DNA of 64,000 nucleotides from Actinomycetota bacterium (GCA_025355855.1 JANXYU010000010.1:1-64000); one strand, 5' to 3'. Positions 9,175-19,901 are shown, counted from the stretch's first letter. The notes: generated by a model not told the origin, from the sequence alone. Program-made: numbers and translations.

Positions 9175-10515
9175 TTATTCGTCCTCACCGTCGCCCGTTT
9201 GGGCGCTTTCGTTGATTTTATCACACTTGCTCGGGTCCATTCGGCTCTTGATGTCGGCTTCCTGCCCTTGACCGCTCGGTTCGTAGTACTTCTTATCGCG
9301 TACCGCCGCCGGCAAGTAATCTTGGTCGACAACGTGTCCGGGATAGTTGTGCGGATATTTGTAACCTTGTCCATAACCGTGTTCTTTCATGCCCGGGTGG
9401 GGGGCGTTACGGATGTGTTTGGGCGGGCTGGCGACCATACCGCTCCCGACGTCCTTCAGCGCCTGTTCTATAGCGCGATAGCTAGCGTTGCTTTTCGGCG
9501 CGGTCGCCAGATAAGTAACCGCCTGCGCCAAATTGATCCGGGCTTCCGGCAGACCGATGCGTTCGACCGCTTGAAACGCGGCCGTTGCCACTACCAACCC
9601 CATTGGGTCGGCATTCCCAACGTCTTCCGAAGCGAATATAACCATTCGTCTAGCAATGAACTTTGGATCCTCGCCGCCGTAGATCATTACGGCCAACCAG
9701 TAGATGGCGGCTTGCGGGTCGCTGCCGCGCAGACTTTTGATAAACGCTGAGGCCACATCGTAATGAGCCTCGCCCTTCATGTCGTACACCAGAGCGCGGC
9801 GCTGCATTGCCTCTTCCGCTTCTTTCAGAGTAATGCGCCTGTTTCCCGTTTTGTCCGGCTTGACGGCGAGAACCGCCATTTCCAAGCCGTTTAGTAGGGA
9901 TCGAGCGTCGCCCGCAGCCATGCTAAGGAGATGCTCCCTCGCCGCCGCGTCCAGACTGACGTGAGTATTGCCTAACCCTGCCTCGGTATCGGTCAACGCG
10001 CGCTGCAATATGCGTCCCAAAGCTTCTTCCGTCAGACCTTTAAGCTGAAAAACTCGAGAGCGGGAGATAAGGGCCGAATTTACTTCGAAATAAGGATTTT
10101 CGGTTGTCGTTCCGATCAGCACAATCGAACCGTCCTCAACGGCGGGCAGCAGGGTGTCCTGCTGAGCTTTATTAAACCGGTGCACTTCATCCAGAAGCAT
10201 GATTGTCCTGCGGCCATACGCGATTTTGCGCTCCCGAGCGGCCGCGATCACCTTCCGAACATCCCCAACCGTAGCAGTTACCGCGCTGACCTTGGCGAAC
10301 TCCGCTTTGGTAACGTTGGCAATTATTTCTGCGAGGGTTGTTTTGCCGCATCCGGGCGGACCCCAAAAAATCGCTGAAGACAAGGTATCGTCCTCGATGG
10401 ACTGGCGTAACAAGGTTCCCGGTCCGACTATAGCGTCTTGACCGGCGTAGTCTTCCAAGCGGCGGGGCCGCAGACGGAGGGATAACGGAGCGTTAGTAGC
10501 CGCGGTTGACGGCAT
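9175..10515 (-). CDS. rarA: Replication-associated recombination protein A (RarA/MgsA AAA ATPase)
   Basis: LRPRRLEDYAGQD, FWGPPGCGKTTLA, LLDEVHRFNKAQQD; C-terminal HPGMKEHGYGQGYKYPHNYPGHVVDQDYLP. Confidence 0.95.
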   Translation of the reverse strand: MPSTAATNAPLSLRLRPRRLEDYAGQDAIVGPGTLLRQSIEDDTLSSAIFWGPPGCGKTTLAEIIANVTKAEFAKVSAVTATVGDVRKVIAAARERKIAYGRRTIMLLDEVHRFNKAQQDTLLPAVEDGSIVLIGTTTENPYFEVNSALISRSRVFQLKGLTEEALGRILQRALTDTEAGLGNTHVSLDAAAREHLLSMAAGDARSLLNGLEMAVLAVKPDKTGNRRITLKEAEEAMQRRALVYDMKGEAHYDVASAFIKSLRGSDPQAAIYWLAVMIYGGEDPKFIARRMVIFASEDVGNADPMGLVVATAAFQAVERIGLPEARINLAQAVTYLATAPKSNASYRAIEQALKDVGSGMVASPPKHIRNAPHPGMKEHGYGQGYKYPHNYPGHVVDQDYLPAAVRDKKYYEPSGQGQEADIKSRMDPSKCDKINESAQTGDGEDE

Positions 10516-11104
10516 CGTAAAGCGCTTGATCCAAGCGGGCCTTATCGGAATAGCCGGTGTAGCTGCGGATGATTGTAGACTTGTTGTTGAAGATGAAGAC
10601 TTGCGGAACGTACTGCACTGGCAACTGTTCGCTTAAGGCGCCGTAGGTCTGCGGCTTATCCGCGTTAAGTAAGATAAACGTGACTTGACTGGCGTATTGT
10701 GTTTGCAGTTCAGCGATGCCTCCCGCCATTTGGTCACTAATGGCGTCGCCCTCGCCGTAGAACTCGACAAAAATCGGTTTCTTTGCTTTTAGCGCATCGG
10801 CGAAGAACGCCGGAGTGTCGACGTTAGGCGTAAACAAAATGTTAACCGTATACTGATCAGGGTATTTGTTTACCGATGTGTCGACCGACTTGACTGTTAA
10901 GGTCGAGGGAGTCGGGATTTTTTTTAGCCCGGCTGGGCTCGTTGTCGTGGCTGTCGTCGTTGTCGTGGTAGTGCCGCTCGTTGACGTTGTTGTTGTGGCA
11001 GTGTCCGTGCCGCCTCCGCAGCCGGTCAATAAAACCGAGGCTGTGACCAACAAAAGACTCAGAGAGGCGGTTCTTCCTAGAACTCGACTATATTTTGGCT
11101 CCAT
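10493..11104 (-). CDS. Thioredoxin-fold lipoprotein lacking the CXXC active site
   Basis: Lipobox-like LLVTASVLLTGCGGG, Thr-rich linker, thioredoxin-like IFVEFYGEG...VTFILLNADK...VQYVPQVFIFNN. Confidence 0.7.
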   Translation of the reverse strand: MEPKYSRVLGRTASLSLLLVTASVLLTGCGGGTDTATTTTSTSGTTTTTTTATTTSPAGLKKIPTPSTLTVKSVDTSVNKYPDQYTVNILFTPNVDTPAFFADALKAKKPIFVEFYGEGDAISDQMAGGIAELQTQYASQVTFILLNADKPQTYGALSEQLPVQYVPQVFIFNNKSTIIRSYTGYSDKARLDQALYDAVNRGY

Positions 11105-11158
11105 ATGACTGTCCTTTGTTTACATCAACGGCAGATTTTGCCTAACCGATATCGTATT

Positions 11159-12925
11159 CTATCTAAGCTTAATGTTCAATTCCCTCAGCTGTGTTTCATC
11201 CACAGTGTCCGGCGCTCCTGTCATTAAATCGGCTCCTGTCTGTGTCTTGGGAAACGCTATGACGTCGCGGATCGTATTTCGTCCTGCCAGGATCATAACC
11301 AACCTATCCAAGCCGAAGGCCAGTCCGCCGTGCGGCGGCGCGCCATATTTAAAGGCGTCCAGCAAGAAGCCAAACTTGGCTTGCGCGTCTTCCGCCGAGT
11401 GACGCAGTATCCCGAACATTTTCTTTTGCAGCTCGGGTTCGTGAATGCGCAGACTGCCGCCGCCCACTTCGACCCCATTTATTACAAGATCGTAGGCGTC
11501 AGCTGTCGCCGCCAGCGGATCTGAGTCTAGCAGGGGCAGCGATTCCTGGGTCGGCATGGTGAACGGGTGATGCACCGCCTTCGGCCGGTTCTCAGCTTCG
11601 TCCCATTGCACCAGCGGAAAATCGAGTACCCACGTAAGATTGAACGCTTTTGGATCAATCAGGTCTAGGCGGCGCGCCATTTCCAGCCTCAGGTTGCCGA
11701 TCGCGTTCTGCGCCATATCAGTTTTGTCGGCAATCATCAGCATCATATCGCCCGGTTTGGCGCCTAGCCTTTCCGACAGCTCAGCGAGTACTGCGGGCCC
11801 AAAGAACTTCTCGATCGGGCCTCCATAAGAACCATCATCGTTGACGGGTATCCAGGCCAGGCCTTTAGCGCCGTACCGGGACACGTATTCAGTTAAGCCG
11901 TCTAAGTCCTTCCGGGAAAGCCCAGCGCAATCCGGAGCGGACAACCCAAGAATCGAACCCCCAGCCGCGGCTACTGACGCAAAAACCTTGAATTCGGCGT
12001 CGGCGACGATATCTGTGGCGTCGCCTATCAGCATCTCAAAACGCGTGTCAGGGCGATCCGTCCCATATGCAGCCATTGCGTAAGCGTAGGACATCCGTGG
12101 AAACGGGCTCGGCAAATCGACGTTTAACGTAGAGGTAAATATCTCGGCGATCATGCCCTCCGTAACATCCAATATGTCATCCCTGGTCACAAAGGACATT
12201 TCCATGTCGATCTGGGTATGTTCCGGCTGTCGATCGGCGCGCAGGTCTTCATCCCGAAAACAGCGGGCCAGCTGGTAGTATCTTTCCATCCCAGCGACCA
12301 TGAGTATCTGCTTAAACAATTGAGGCGACTGCGGTAGCGCGAAGAAATGCCCGGCTGAGAGCCGGCTGGGGACGAGAAAATCACGGGCGCCTTCCGGTGT
12401 GCTTTTCGTCAGATAAGGCGTTTCCACCTCGATAAATCCATTCCTGTCCAGGTACGTATGCACCGCGCTGACAACGCGATGACGCAACTCAAGCGCCTCT
12501 CGCATCACGCCCCGGCGTAAATCCAGATAGCGATATCTTAAGCGCAGCGCTTCGTCGACATTGATTTCGTCGGCAATCTCAAAGGGCGGGGTTTCAGCCC
12601 GGCTCAAGACGGTAAGTTCAGTGACAGCGATCTCGACTTCGCCCGTTGGCAACTTCGCGTTGATGTTTGCCGTGGGCCGTTTGTTGACCGTGCCGCGAAC
12701 AGTGATAACGAATTCGCTGCGGAGAGCCTCCGCTTGGGCGTGCGCTTCACTTTCAACCGCCGGGTTGAAAACAATCTGGGCGATACCGCTTCGGTCTCTA
12801 AGGTCGATAAAAATCAATCCGCCATGGTCGCGGCGCGTCGCCACCCAGCCCGACAGCGTTATTTCATTTCCCGAGTCAGATGCGCGAACCGCTCCGCAAT
12901 CGATATCTTTATACTTGTGCCCCAC
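11159..12925 (-). CDS. aspS: Aspartyl-tRNA(Asp/Asn) synthetase
   Basis: Class II aaRS; RYLDLRR, FLVPSR, HGGLAFGLDRLVM motifs. Confidence 0.97.
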   Translation of the reverse strand: MGHKYKDIDCGAVRASDSGNEITLSGWVATRRDHGGLIFIDLRDRSGIAQIVFNPAVESEAHAQAEALRSEFVITVRGTVNKRPTANINAKLPTGEVEIAVTELTVLSRAETPPFEIADEINVDEALRLRYRYLDLRRGVMREALELRHRVVSAVHTYLDRNGFIEVETPYLTKSTPEGARDFLVPSRLSAGHFFALPQSPQLFKQILMVAGMERYYQLARCFRDEDLRADRQPEHTQIDMEMSFVTRDDILDVTEGMIAEIFTSTLNVDLPSPFPRMSYAYAMAAYGTDRPDTRFEMLIGDATDIVADAEFKVFASVAAAGGSILGLSAPDCAGLSRKDLDGLTEYVSRYGAKGLAWIPVNDDGSYGGPIEKFFGPAVLAELSERLGAKPGDMMLMIADKTDMAQNAIGNLRLEMARRLDLIDPKAFNLTWVLDFPLVQWDEAENRPKAVHHPFTMPTQESLPLLDSDPLAATADAYDLVINGVEVGGGSLRIHEPELQKKMFGILRHSAEDAQAKFGFLLDAFKYGAPPHGGLAFGLDRLVMILAGRNTIRDVIAFPKTQTGADLMTGAPDTVDETQLRELNIKLR

Positions 12926-12927
12926 TC

Positions 12928-14193
12928 TTACGTCCCTTCTGATCTTTGGCTTCTAAGCCACGACTCTAATGATTCGGGGTCAAGAGCCGTTTGCTCTCCG
13001 CTACCCATATTCTTGACGACATAAGCGCCGCTGGCCAGTTCCTCGTCACCCACGATTAAAACAAAGGCGGCCCCTGCCTTATCCGCGTAGTTGAGCTGTT
13101 TTTTAAGTGCCTTATCGGAAAAATCGACGGCGACCGCGAAACCGCCGCGCCGTAGTAATCTCGCGGCGGCCAGGCCCGCCCGGCGTGCCTTTGGGCCCAA
13201 AGTCGCGACGTATACGTCGGGGCGCGTGGCCGGTTGTTCAATCGTCTCTGTTGCGAGCAAGACTCTTTCGACACCGACCGCGAAGCCGATGCCGGGCGTC
13301 GGGGGTCCTCCGAGCTGCTCAACCAGACCATCATAGCGGCCGCCGGCCGCAACAGCGTCTTGCGCCCCCAAGGCGGTGCTTTTGATCTCAAAAGCAGTTT
13401 TAGTGTAGTAGTCCAAACCGCGTACCAAACGCGGATTCGGCTCGGCCGCGACACCAATGAACTGCAATGCCGTTAAGACGGACGCGAAATGATCGGCGCA
13501 GTCGGTGCAGAGATAAGCGGTGATTAGCGGAGCTTCCCGCAGTGCGACCGCGCAACCCGAATTCTTGCAGTCAAATACCCGCAGAGGATTGGTCTCGGCT
13601 CGGTTCAGACACGTCTGACAAAATTTGTCAGGAGCTGCCTGAACATAGGCCCTTAGTAACTTTGTATAGCCGGGCCGGCACGTCGGACAGCCAACACTGT
13701 TTATATGCAACGTTAGGTCTTCCAGACCTGCTGCCCCGAGGCTTTCCAAAGCGCAATCGATTACCTCAGCGTCGAGCGCGGGGTCCGCGCTGCCCAAAGC
13801 CTCGACTCCGACCTGCCAGAACTGGCGTTGGCGTCCGCCTTGAGGTCTTTCGTATCTAAACATCGGTCCCTTGTAATAAACCTTAACAAGTGGATTGGAG
13901 CGTCCCAGATCATGCTCGAGGTAGGCGCGCACGACGCCGGCCGTTTCCTCCGGACGTAAGGCGATCTTCCGCCCGCCTTTGTCGACAAACGCGTACATCT
14001 CTTTGTTGACTATGTCTGTTCCGTCCCCTATTCCCCGGGCAAATAGGTTCTCTTTTTCGAATATTGGCGTATCTATCCGGCCGTAGCCGTAGTTCTTATA
14101 GACTGCCTCAACGGCCGCGAAAAATCTGTCCCAGCGCGGTGAGTCTCCGGGCAGAATATCCTTGGTGCCCTTGGGGGCCGTAAACTCGCCCAC
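12928..14193 (-). CDS. hisS: Histidyl-tRNA synthetase
   Basis: APKGTKDILPGDS, ALRPEETAGVVRA, LVRGLDYYTKTAFEI motifs. Confidence 0.97.
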   Translation of the reverse strand: MGEFTAPKGTKDILPGDSPRWDRFFAAVEAVYKNYGYGRIDTPIFEKENLFARGIGDGTDIVNKEMYAFVDKGGRKIALRPEETAGVVRAYLEHDLGRSNPLVKVYYKGPMFRYERPQGGRQRQFWQVGVEALGSADPALDAEVIDCALESLGAAGLEDLTLHINSVGCPTCRPGYTKLLRAYVQAAPDKFCQTCLNRAETNPLRVFDCKNSGCAVALREAPLITAYLCTDCADHFASVLTALQFIGVAAEPNPRLVRGLDYYTKTAFEIKSTALGAQDAVAAGGRYDGLVEQLGGPPTPGIGFAVGVERVLLATETIEQPATRPDVYVATLGPKARRAGLAAARLLRRGGFAVAVDFSDKALKKQLNYADKAGAAFVLIVGDEELASGAYVVKNMGSGEQTALDPESLESWLRSQRSEGT

Positions 14194-15473
14194 TATTCAC
14201 GCCCCGATTCACCCGGCGGCTTGGCCAGGCGCTTGATCGTGACCGTTCCGACTCTGTTGCCGACAACCTTGTCGACAATAAACGTCAAATCAGCCGTCTG
14301 AATAGTCTCGCCTCTCTTTGGTAACCGCCCAAAAAGCTCAAGCATCAAGCCGCCAACACTATCCACCTCGGGAAAGTCCAGCTTCACGTCGAAATATTCG
14401 TTCACGTCATCGATAGGTACGCGTGCGTCGACTTTGACGGCGTTTTCCCCAAGAGGCTCCAATTGCTTCTCTTCTAGATCATACTCGTCGTAAATCTCGC
14501 CGACGATCTCTTCCAGCAGGTCTTCGATAGTTACCAGACCCGCCGTACTTCCGTATTCGTCGATAACTATGGCCATGTGGATCTTCTCTCGCTGGATCTC
14601 GCGCAACAACTCGGCGACCCGCTTGGTCTCCGGCACGAACATGGCCATTCGCATGATCTTCTTGACCTCGAAATCATTCTGTCCCGTAGCCATTACGCCC
14701 AGCAAATCGCGAGCGTAGAGAATGCCGGAAACGTTATCAATGGTGTCTTTATAGAGCGGTACGCGCGAATGGCCCTCGCGCATGATTATTTCGAGCGCCT
14801 CGTTCGCTGTCGCGGTTACCGACAGGCTAACCATGTCGGGCCGCGGCGTCATGACCTCGCGCACGATTGTATCGCCGAATTCAAAGATGTGGTGAATCAA
14901 CTGTTTTTCTTCTTCCTTTATAACGCCTTCTTCCTCGCTGATCTCAACCGCGGTCAAGAGCTCTTCCTCAGTCATATATGGTCCAGGCGTCGTTGTCTTT
15001 ATGCCTACGATGCGAGTTGAGAATCCAGCAATGCGCGTGAGGAACGACACGAGGGGATGAAAGACTTTGGTCACGCCTAGTATTGGTCCCGCGATACGCA
15101 GAGCCGTCTGCTCAGCGTTTTGCACAGCATAAGTCTTGGGCGCGACCTCGCAGTAGATAAATATGACCAGCGTCATGAGGGCAGTCGCTACAACCGATCC
15201 CCAGCTGCGAAAATACTCGTAAGCTAGGGTGCTGGCGATACTAGTTGCTGTCAAATTGGTAACCAGCGTCAAGAGGAGAATCGTGGTCAGAAAGCGGCTG
15301 CGGTCTTCCAAAAGCCGCAACAGCGTATCGGCCCGGGCGCCATGTTCTTCCGCCATCCGGCGGGCTTGGACAAGAGTTACCGTCAGTAAGGCTGTTTCGC
15401 TCATTGCGAAAAAACCCGCTAAAAACAACAGAACCAGCAAGGCTGTAATCGCCATAAGCGCCGTTACGGACAC
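14193..15473 (-). CDS. Hemolysin C/CorC-type CNNM + CBS domain membrane protein
   Basis: N-terminal TM domain, CBS pair, IDEYGSTAGLVTIEDLLEEIVGEI motif. Start placed at GTG after the dgkA stop. Confidence 0.9.
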   Translation of the reverse strand: MSVTALMAITALLVLLFLAGFFAMSETALLTVTLVQARRMAEEHGARADTLLRLLEDRSRFLTTILLLTLVTNLTATSIASTLAYEYFRSWGSVVATALMTLVIFIYCEVAPKTYAVQNAEQTALRIAGPILGVTKVFHPLVSFLTRIAGFSTRIVGIKTTTPGPYMTEEELLTAVEISEEEGVIKEEEKQLIHHIFEFGDTIVREVMTPRPDMVSLSVTATANEALEIIMREGHSRVPLYKDTIDNVSGILYARDLLGVMATGQNDFEVKKIMRMAMFVPETKRVAELLREIQREKIHMAIVIDEYGSTAGLVTIEDLLEEIVGEIYDEYDLEEKQLEPLGENAVKVDARVPIDDVNEYFDVKLDFPEVDSVGGLMLELFGRLPKRGETIQTADLTFIVDKVVGNRVGTVTIKRLAKPPGESGRE

Positions 15474-15475
15474 TT

Positions 15476-15853
15476 TTAACTCCCCTTCAATCGGCTGACA
15501 ATAAAGATAGTCGCAATGATTACGGCGTTTCCGCAAGCCACCAAGACGGCGGCCGCGGCAACGTCTTTGGCCGCCTTAGCAAGGCGGTGATAGTCCTCTG
15601 TCACCAAGTCGATCGCATATTCCAGACCAGAGTTAATCAGTTCGGTAATAATCACCACAGTGACCGTTAGCGCCAGAATCATATACTCGGTCATCGATAA
15701 CCCCAGCCACGGGCTGACGGCGGTCACGCCTATAGCAATCAAAGCGAGATAGCGGCTGTTTTTTTGGTGCCGTAGAGCGAATAAAAGGCCGGAAAAGGCC
15801 GTCGCAACGCTCTCGCCGACGTTTTTATGCTTCACGCCGTGGCCCCGCATCAT
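15476..15853 (-). CDS. dgkA: Diacylglycerol kinase family membrane protein
   Basis: ELINSGLEYAIDLVTEDYHRLAKAAKDVAAAAVLV motif. Confidence 0.92.
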   Translation of the reverse strand: MMRGHGVKHKNVGESVATAFSGLLFALRHQKNSRYLALIAIGVTAVSPWLGLSMTEYMILALTVTVVIITELINSGLEYAIDLVTEDYHRLAKAAKDVAAAAVLVACGNAVIIATIFIVSRLKGS

Positions 15854-16331
15854 CAGTCGGCATCAACCGTTCAACCAAGAATGTCTGCCTGGCTGTCATG
15901 GCTGCGTCTTGCGCATCGTCAGCGTGGTCATAGCCCAAAAGATGGAGTAAGCCGTGTAAAACCATTTCCATAGCTTCCCTCTCCGCCGAATTGCCGTTGC
16001 GCGACGCGTTTGCGGCGGCGACTTCGGGGCAAACGATGATGTCACCCAAAATAGCTACAGGAGACACGAATTTGTTGTCTCCCGTAGTCTCGGTCAACGC
16101 GAACGATAAGACGTCCGTCGCTTCATTTCTATCGCGGTACGCTGAGTTTAAGCTGGTCATCTCGTTTTTGTCAACAAAACTGACTGTAATTTCGCCAGAC
16201 CCATGACTTTTCTCAAGTGCTAGCGCCTGCTCGACCAAGGACGTGACAGCCTGCTCATCGATCACAATCACGTCTTGTCGATTTGCGACGAAAACCTCAC
16301 CCGCGCCGGCCGCGTCCGTCTCTATTGTCAT
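15825..16331 (-). CDS. ybeY: Endoribonuclease YbeY
   Basis: TDVLSFAL and HGLLHLLGYDHADD motifs. Confidence 0.95.
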   Translation of the reverse strand: MTIETDAAGAGEVFVANRQDVIVIDEQAVTSLVEQALALEKSHGSGEITVSFVDKNEMTSLNSAYRDRNEATDVLSFALTETTGDNKFVSPVAILGDIIVCPEVAAANASRNGNSAEREAMEMVLHGLLHLLGYDHADDAQDAAMTARQTFLVERLMPTDDAGPRREA

Positions 16332-17302
16332 TTAGGTCAGTCCCGCTTGCCGGTACGCCTCAACAATCTGTTGGACAAGCTTGTGGCGCACAACATCCTT
16401 AGCGTCCAAGTGGATAAACGCGACGTCTTCGACGCCCGCCAAAACTCCTTCAATCACCGTCAGGCCCGATTCTTGTCCGGTCGGCAAATCTACTTGCGTA
16501 TCATCGCCGGTGACAACCGCCTTACTGCCGAAACCCAGCCGTGTTAGAAACATCTTCATTTGTTCCGGGCTGGTATTCTGCGCTTCGTCTAAAACTATAA
16601 AGGAATCGTTCAGGGTTCGGCCGCGCATATAGGCGAGGGGCGCCACCTCGATCGTCCCCCGATCCATGAGATAGCGGAAGTGATCCGGATCCATCATGTC
16701 GTAAAGGGCGTCGTAGAGCGGCCGCAGGTAGGGATCGACTTTTTCGTACAAGGTACCGGGCAAAAATCCCAGCTTCTCGCCCGCTTCAACCGCCGGGCGC
16801 ACCAGGATGATACGGCCGAATTGTTTATTGGCCAGCGCGGCGGCAGCCAGCGCCATCGCGAGATACGTCTTTCCCGTTCCCGCCGGCCCGATGCCAAAGG
16901 TGATCGTGTGGCTGCGAATGGCGTCAACATAGTCCTTTTGTCCAGGCGTCTTCGGCGTGATGGTCTTGCCTCGGTGCATCAGGAGAACATCGGAGAAGAC
17001 CTTACTGGGCTGGCGCGACCCGTTCTTCACCATATCAATGGCCACATTGACCTTGTCCGCTGAAAGCGGCTGACGCTGCTGGAGAGTCGCCGCCATCTCC
17101 TCGAAAAGTCGGGCCGCTTGATCGACCTCATCAACATTGCCGCTAATTGTGATTTCATTGCCTCGAACGGATATCTTGCATTTAAAACGGGGTTCTATCA
17201 GTCTGAGCCATTCGTCGTTTCGCCCAGTGATATCAACCATCGACACATGGGCCGGCACGGCCAGCTTGGTTTCTTTGTGCTCTACAGTCAAAGTTTGCCT
17301 CA
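16332..17302 (-). CDS. PhoH family protein
   Basis: GPAGTGKTYLAMA, DEAQNTSPEQMKMFLTR; start set to GTG just after the YqeY stop (ORF extends to 17360). Confidence 0.92.
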
Positions 17303-17310
17303 CGCCTCGC

Positions 17311-17754
17311 TTACGACAACAATCCGCGGGCGATCTCATTGATTTTCTTGCCGTCGGCACGCCCTTTGGTGCGGGGAATAATCTGCCCCATAATCTTGCC
17401 GATATCGCCAGGTCCGGATGCTCCGGTCGCGGCGATTACCTCTTTGACCAAAGCTTCTACTTCCGCGTCTGTCATTTGTTCCGGCATATAGACAGACAGT
17501 ACGTCAGCTTCCGCTTGCTCCTTGTCGGCGAGGTCAGTCCGGCTGGCTTTGCTGTATTCCTCGATCGCTTCGCGTCGTTTCTTAACCTCGCGTATTACGA
17601 CCCCCGTCAATTCTTCATCCGTTAGATCGCGCATTTTTTCTTTTTCCATGTAGGTTATGGCTGACGACGCGAGCCTGAGGGTCGCCAAGCGAAGTTTGTC
17701 TTGCTCTTTCATCGCCGTCTTTAGATCTTGGTTGATACGTTCCTTCAGGTTCAC
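17311..17754 (-). CDS. GatB/YqeY domain-containing protein
   Basis: MNLKERINQDLKTAMKEQDKLRLATLRL and C-terminal GKIMGQIIPRTKGRADGKKINEIAR. Confidence 0.92.
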   Translation of the reverse strand: MNLKERINQDLKTAMKEQDKLRLATLRLASSAITYMEKEKMRDLTDEELTGVVIREVKKRREAIEEYSKASRTDLADKEQAEADVLSVYMPEQMTDAEVEALVKEVIAATGASGPGDIGKIMGQIIPRTKGRADGKKINEIARGLLS

Positions 17755-18296
17755 GCGATTGTCTCCTCAACGGCTTCCGTAAGCAGGGATACCTCTTGAA
17801 CAATATACACCAAACCGCTGGTGAGATAAAGGACAACGCCAATATAGAAGAGCCAGCTAAAGACGGGTAGATCCAAAAACGCGACACTGAAAAGAAGTAG
17901 CACGATCGCCGCCATTAGATAAAAGTTTGTGACCCTGCCAAATTGGTTGACGCGAACCAAAGGTTTCTTTAGATATATCCCTAGCATATAGCCCAAGACC
18001 ATAATCGCATCGCGGCCTGCTAACGCAGCCAGTGCCCAGGCTGGTATTGCGCCCTTAATGAAAAGCCCGATAATCGCAGCGAATATCAGGGCACGGTCGG
18101 CAAAAGGATCGGCCAAGCGGCCGAATTCCGTGACGCCGGAAAACCGGCGCGCCACATACCCGTCCACTAGATCACTAAGAGCGGCGACAGCGAAAAGGAA
18201 AAAGGCAGCCGCCTCAGAATGGCCGCCTGGCCAGACGAGCAGAACAAAAAAGATTGGGATCAGCGTTAGCCGAAAACACGTGATAACATTTGCCAT
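17751..18296 (-). CDS. pgsA: CDP-alcohol phosphatidyltransferase (PgsA-like)
   Basis: Motif DLVDGYVARRFSGVTEFGRLADPFADR (CDP-OH-P family). Confidence 0.88.
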   Translation of the reverse strand: MANVITCFRLTLIPIFFVLLVWPGGHSEAAAFFLFAVAALSDLVDGYVARRFSGVTEFGRLADPFADRALIFAAIIGLFIKGAIPAWALAALAGRDAIMVLGYMLGIYLKKPLVRVNQFGRVTNFYLMAAIVLLLFSVAFLDLPVFSWLFYIGVVLYLTSGLVYIVQEVSLLTEAVEETIA

Positions 18297-18349
18297 CGTG
18301 TGACTATTGTATTAGAACTAGGGCGTCCCTGGCTACACCGACGTTTCGG

Positions 18350-19555
18350 CTAGGCTTGGGCGGCGTTCCGCAGAGTCTCCGCCTTGTCGGTTTTCTCCCA
18401 CGTGAAATCGGCGTCATCGCGCCCAAAATGCCCATACGCGGCCGTCTTTTTGTAGATGGGGCGCCTGAGGTCAAGGTTTTGAATAATCGCGGCCGGTCGA
18501 AAATCAAAATTCTCTTTGACGAGCTCCTCGATCTTTTTCAGCTCGATCGTCTCCGTACCGAACGTATCGACCAGCACACTGACGGGATGGGCCTTACCGA
18601 TCGCGTAAGCGACTTGGATCTCGCACTTGGCCGCTAGTCCCGCCGCCACTACGTTCTTCGCGGCGTACCGCGCGTAATAGGCGCCGGACCGATCGACTTT
18701 CGTCGGGTCCTTACCGGAAAAACAGCCTCCCCCGTGCCGGGCCATGCCGCCGTATGTATCCACTATGATTTTTCGGCCTGTAACTCCGGTATCCCCCTGA
18801 GGTCCGCCGATTTCGAAACGTCCGCTAGGATTGACGAAAAGATTCAGGTGCTCGTAGTCAACCATGTTGGCCGGCAAAACCGGACGCACCACGTGTTTTA
18901 AGATATCGTTTGTCATTTGTTCGTTGCTGACCTCGGGGCTGTGCTGGGTTGACACCACTACGGTTTCAATGGCAACCGGCCGCCCGTCCTCGTATTCCAC
19001 CGTTACTTGCGTCTTGCCGTCCGGGCGCAGATACTCAAGGGTGCCGTCTTTGCGCACCTCGCTTAACCGCCACGCCAGTTTGTGGGCCAAGATTATCGGC
19101 ATGGGCATCAATTCAGGGGTCTCGTCACAAGCGTAACCGAACATCATTCCCTGGTCGCCTGCTCCCAAAGTGTCAAGCAATCCGTGTTCGGCCGATTCGC
19201 CGGTACGTTCTTCAAGCGCGTGGTTAACACCTCCAGCGATGTCGGCCGACTGCTCGTCAATCGCGGTCACGACTCCGCAGGTCTCATAATCGAAACCATA
19301 CTTGGCTCTCGTATAGCCGACGTCGCGGATCGTTTGCCTGACAATCTTAGGGATATCCACGTAGGTCGATGTGGAAATCTCGCCGGCTACAACAACCAAC
19401 CCCGTGGTTACGAGCGTTTCGCAGGCAACTCGACCCGCCGGGTCGTCACTTAGGATTGTGTCCAGTATCGAATCCGATATCTGGTCGCAAATCTTGTCCG
19501 GATGCCCCTCGGTCACTGACTCCGAGGTGAACAACTGTTTCTGATGATTCATCAA
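18350..19555 (-). CDS. metK: S-adenosylmethionine synthetase
   Basis: [51 protein letters not shown] motifs. Confidence 0.98.
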   Translation of the reverse strand: MMNHQKQLFTSESVTEGHPDKICDQISDSILDTILSDDPAGRVACETLVTTGLVVVAGEISTSTYVDIPKIVRQTIRDVGYTRAKYGFDYETCGVVTAIDEQSADIAGGVNHALEERTGESAEHGLLDTLGAGDQGMMFGYACDETPELMPMPIILAHKLAWRLSEVRKDGTLEYLRPDGKTQVTVEYEDGRPVAIETVVVSTQHSPEVSNEQMTNDILKHVVRPVLPANMVDYEHLNLFVNPSGRFEIGGPQGDTGVTGRKIIVDTYGGMARHGGGCFSGKDPTKVDRSGAYYARYAAKNVVAAGLAAKCEIQVAYAIGKAHPVSVLVDTFGTETIELKKIEELVKENFDFRPAAIIQNLDLRRPIYKKTAAYGHFGRDDADFTWEKTDKAETLRNAAQA

Positions 19556-19617
19556 AATCCTCCTTGGCCATGATTTTGGCCGCCTTGACAGGCAACTGTT
19601 TTGCCCTTTTTAGCAAA

Positions 19618-19645
19618 TAAAAAGCCCACGTCAGTTAACATGGGC
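19618..19645 (-). terminator. Terminator/expression platform of the metK SAM riboswitch
   Basis: Minus strand GCCCATG-ttaactga-CGTGGGC followed by TTTTTA, immediately 3' of the aptamer. Confidence 0.75.
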
Positions 19646-19662
19646 AAAACGAAATTCTCGTT

Positions 19663-19770
19663 TTCTCCTATCTGCCCGTGAAACCGGCGGGAATTGGCAC
19701 CTTGGCTCGTTTTCGAGCTAGGTTGCCGAGGTTTCACAGGGCCCGTTCCCTCCACCTCTCTTGATAGCGT
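19663..19770 (-). ncRNA. SAM-I (S-box) riboswitch upstream of metK
   Basis: Minus strand CGCTATCAAGAGAGGTGGAGGGAACGGGCCCTGTGAAACCTCGGCAACC...AAGGTGCCAATTCCCGCC...CAGATAGGAGA, matching the S-box core. Confidence 0.93.
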
Positions 19771-19785
19771 CGCTTAACGCTTGTT

Positions 19786-19822
19786 ATTTATTTTACTATA
19801 CTGGAGCATAGGCCGGCAAGGA
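19786..19822 (-). promoter_or_regulatory. metK: Candidate metK promoter
   Basis: Minus strand TTGCCG-18 nt-TAAAAT just upstream of the S-box 5' end. Confidence 0.45.
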
Positions 19823-19830
19823 TTAGCAAA

Positions 19831-19860
19831 ACTCCCTCGGGACATATCCCGAGGGAGTTA
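19831..19860 (-). terminator. Rho-independent-like terminator downstream of the ytxH-like gene
   Basis: Inverted repeat AACTCCCTCGGGA-cata-TCCCGAGGGAGTT followed by a short T run on the minus strand. Confidence 0.7.
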
Positions 19861-19901
19861 AATTTAATGACTCTATTGGTTATTCGCCTAAGGTTTAGGC
19901 C

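Noticed and set aside
10866-11108. Val-rich plus-strand ORF
   Set aside because: Antisense of the ACN-repeat Thr linker in the thioredoxin-like lipoprotein.
12561-12956. 131-aa plus-strand ORF within aspS
   Set aside because: Overlaps a confidently identified aspS; composition typical of antisense shadow ORFs.
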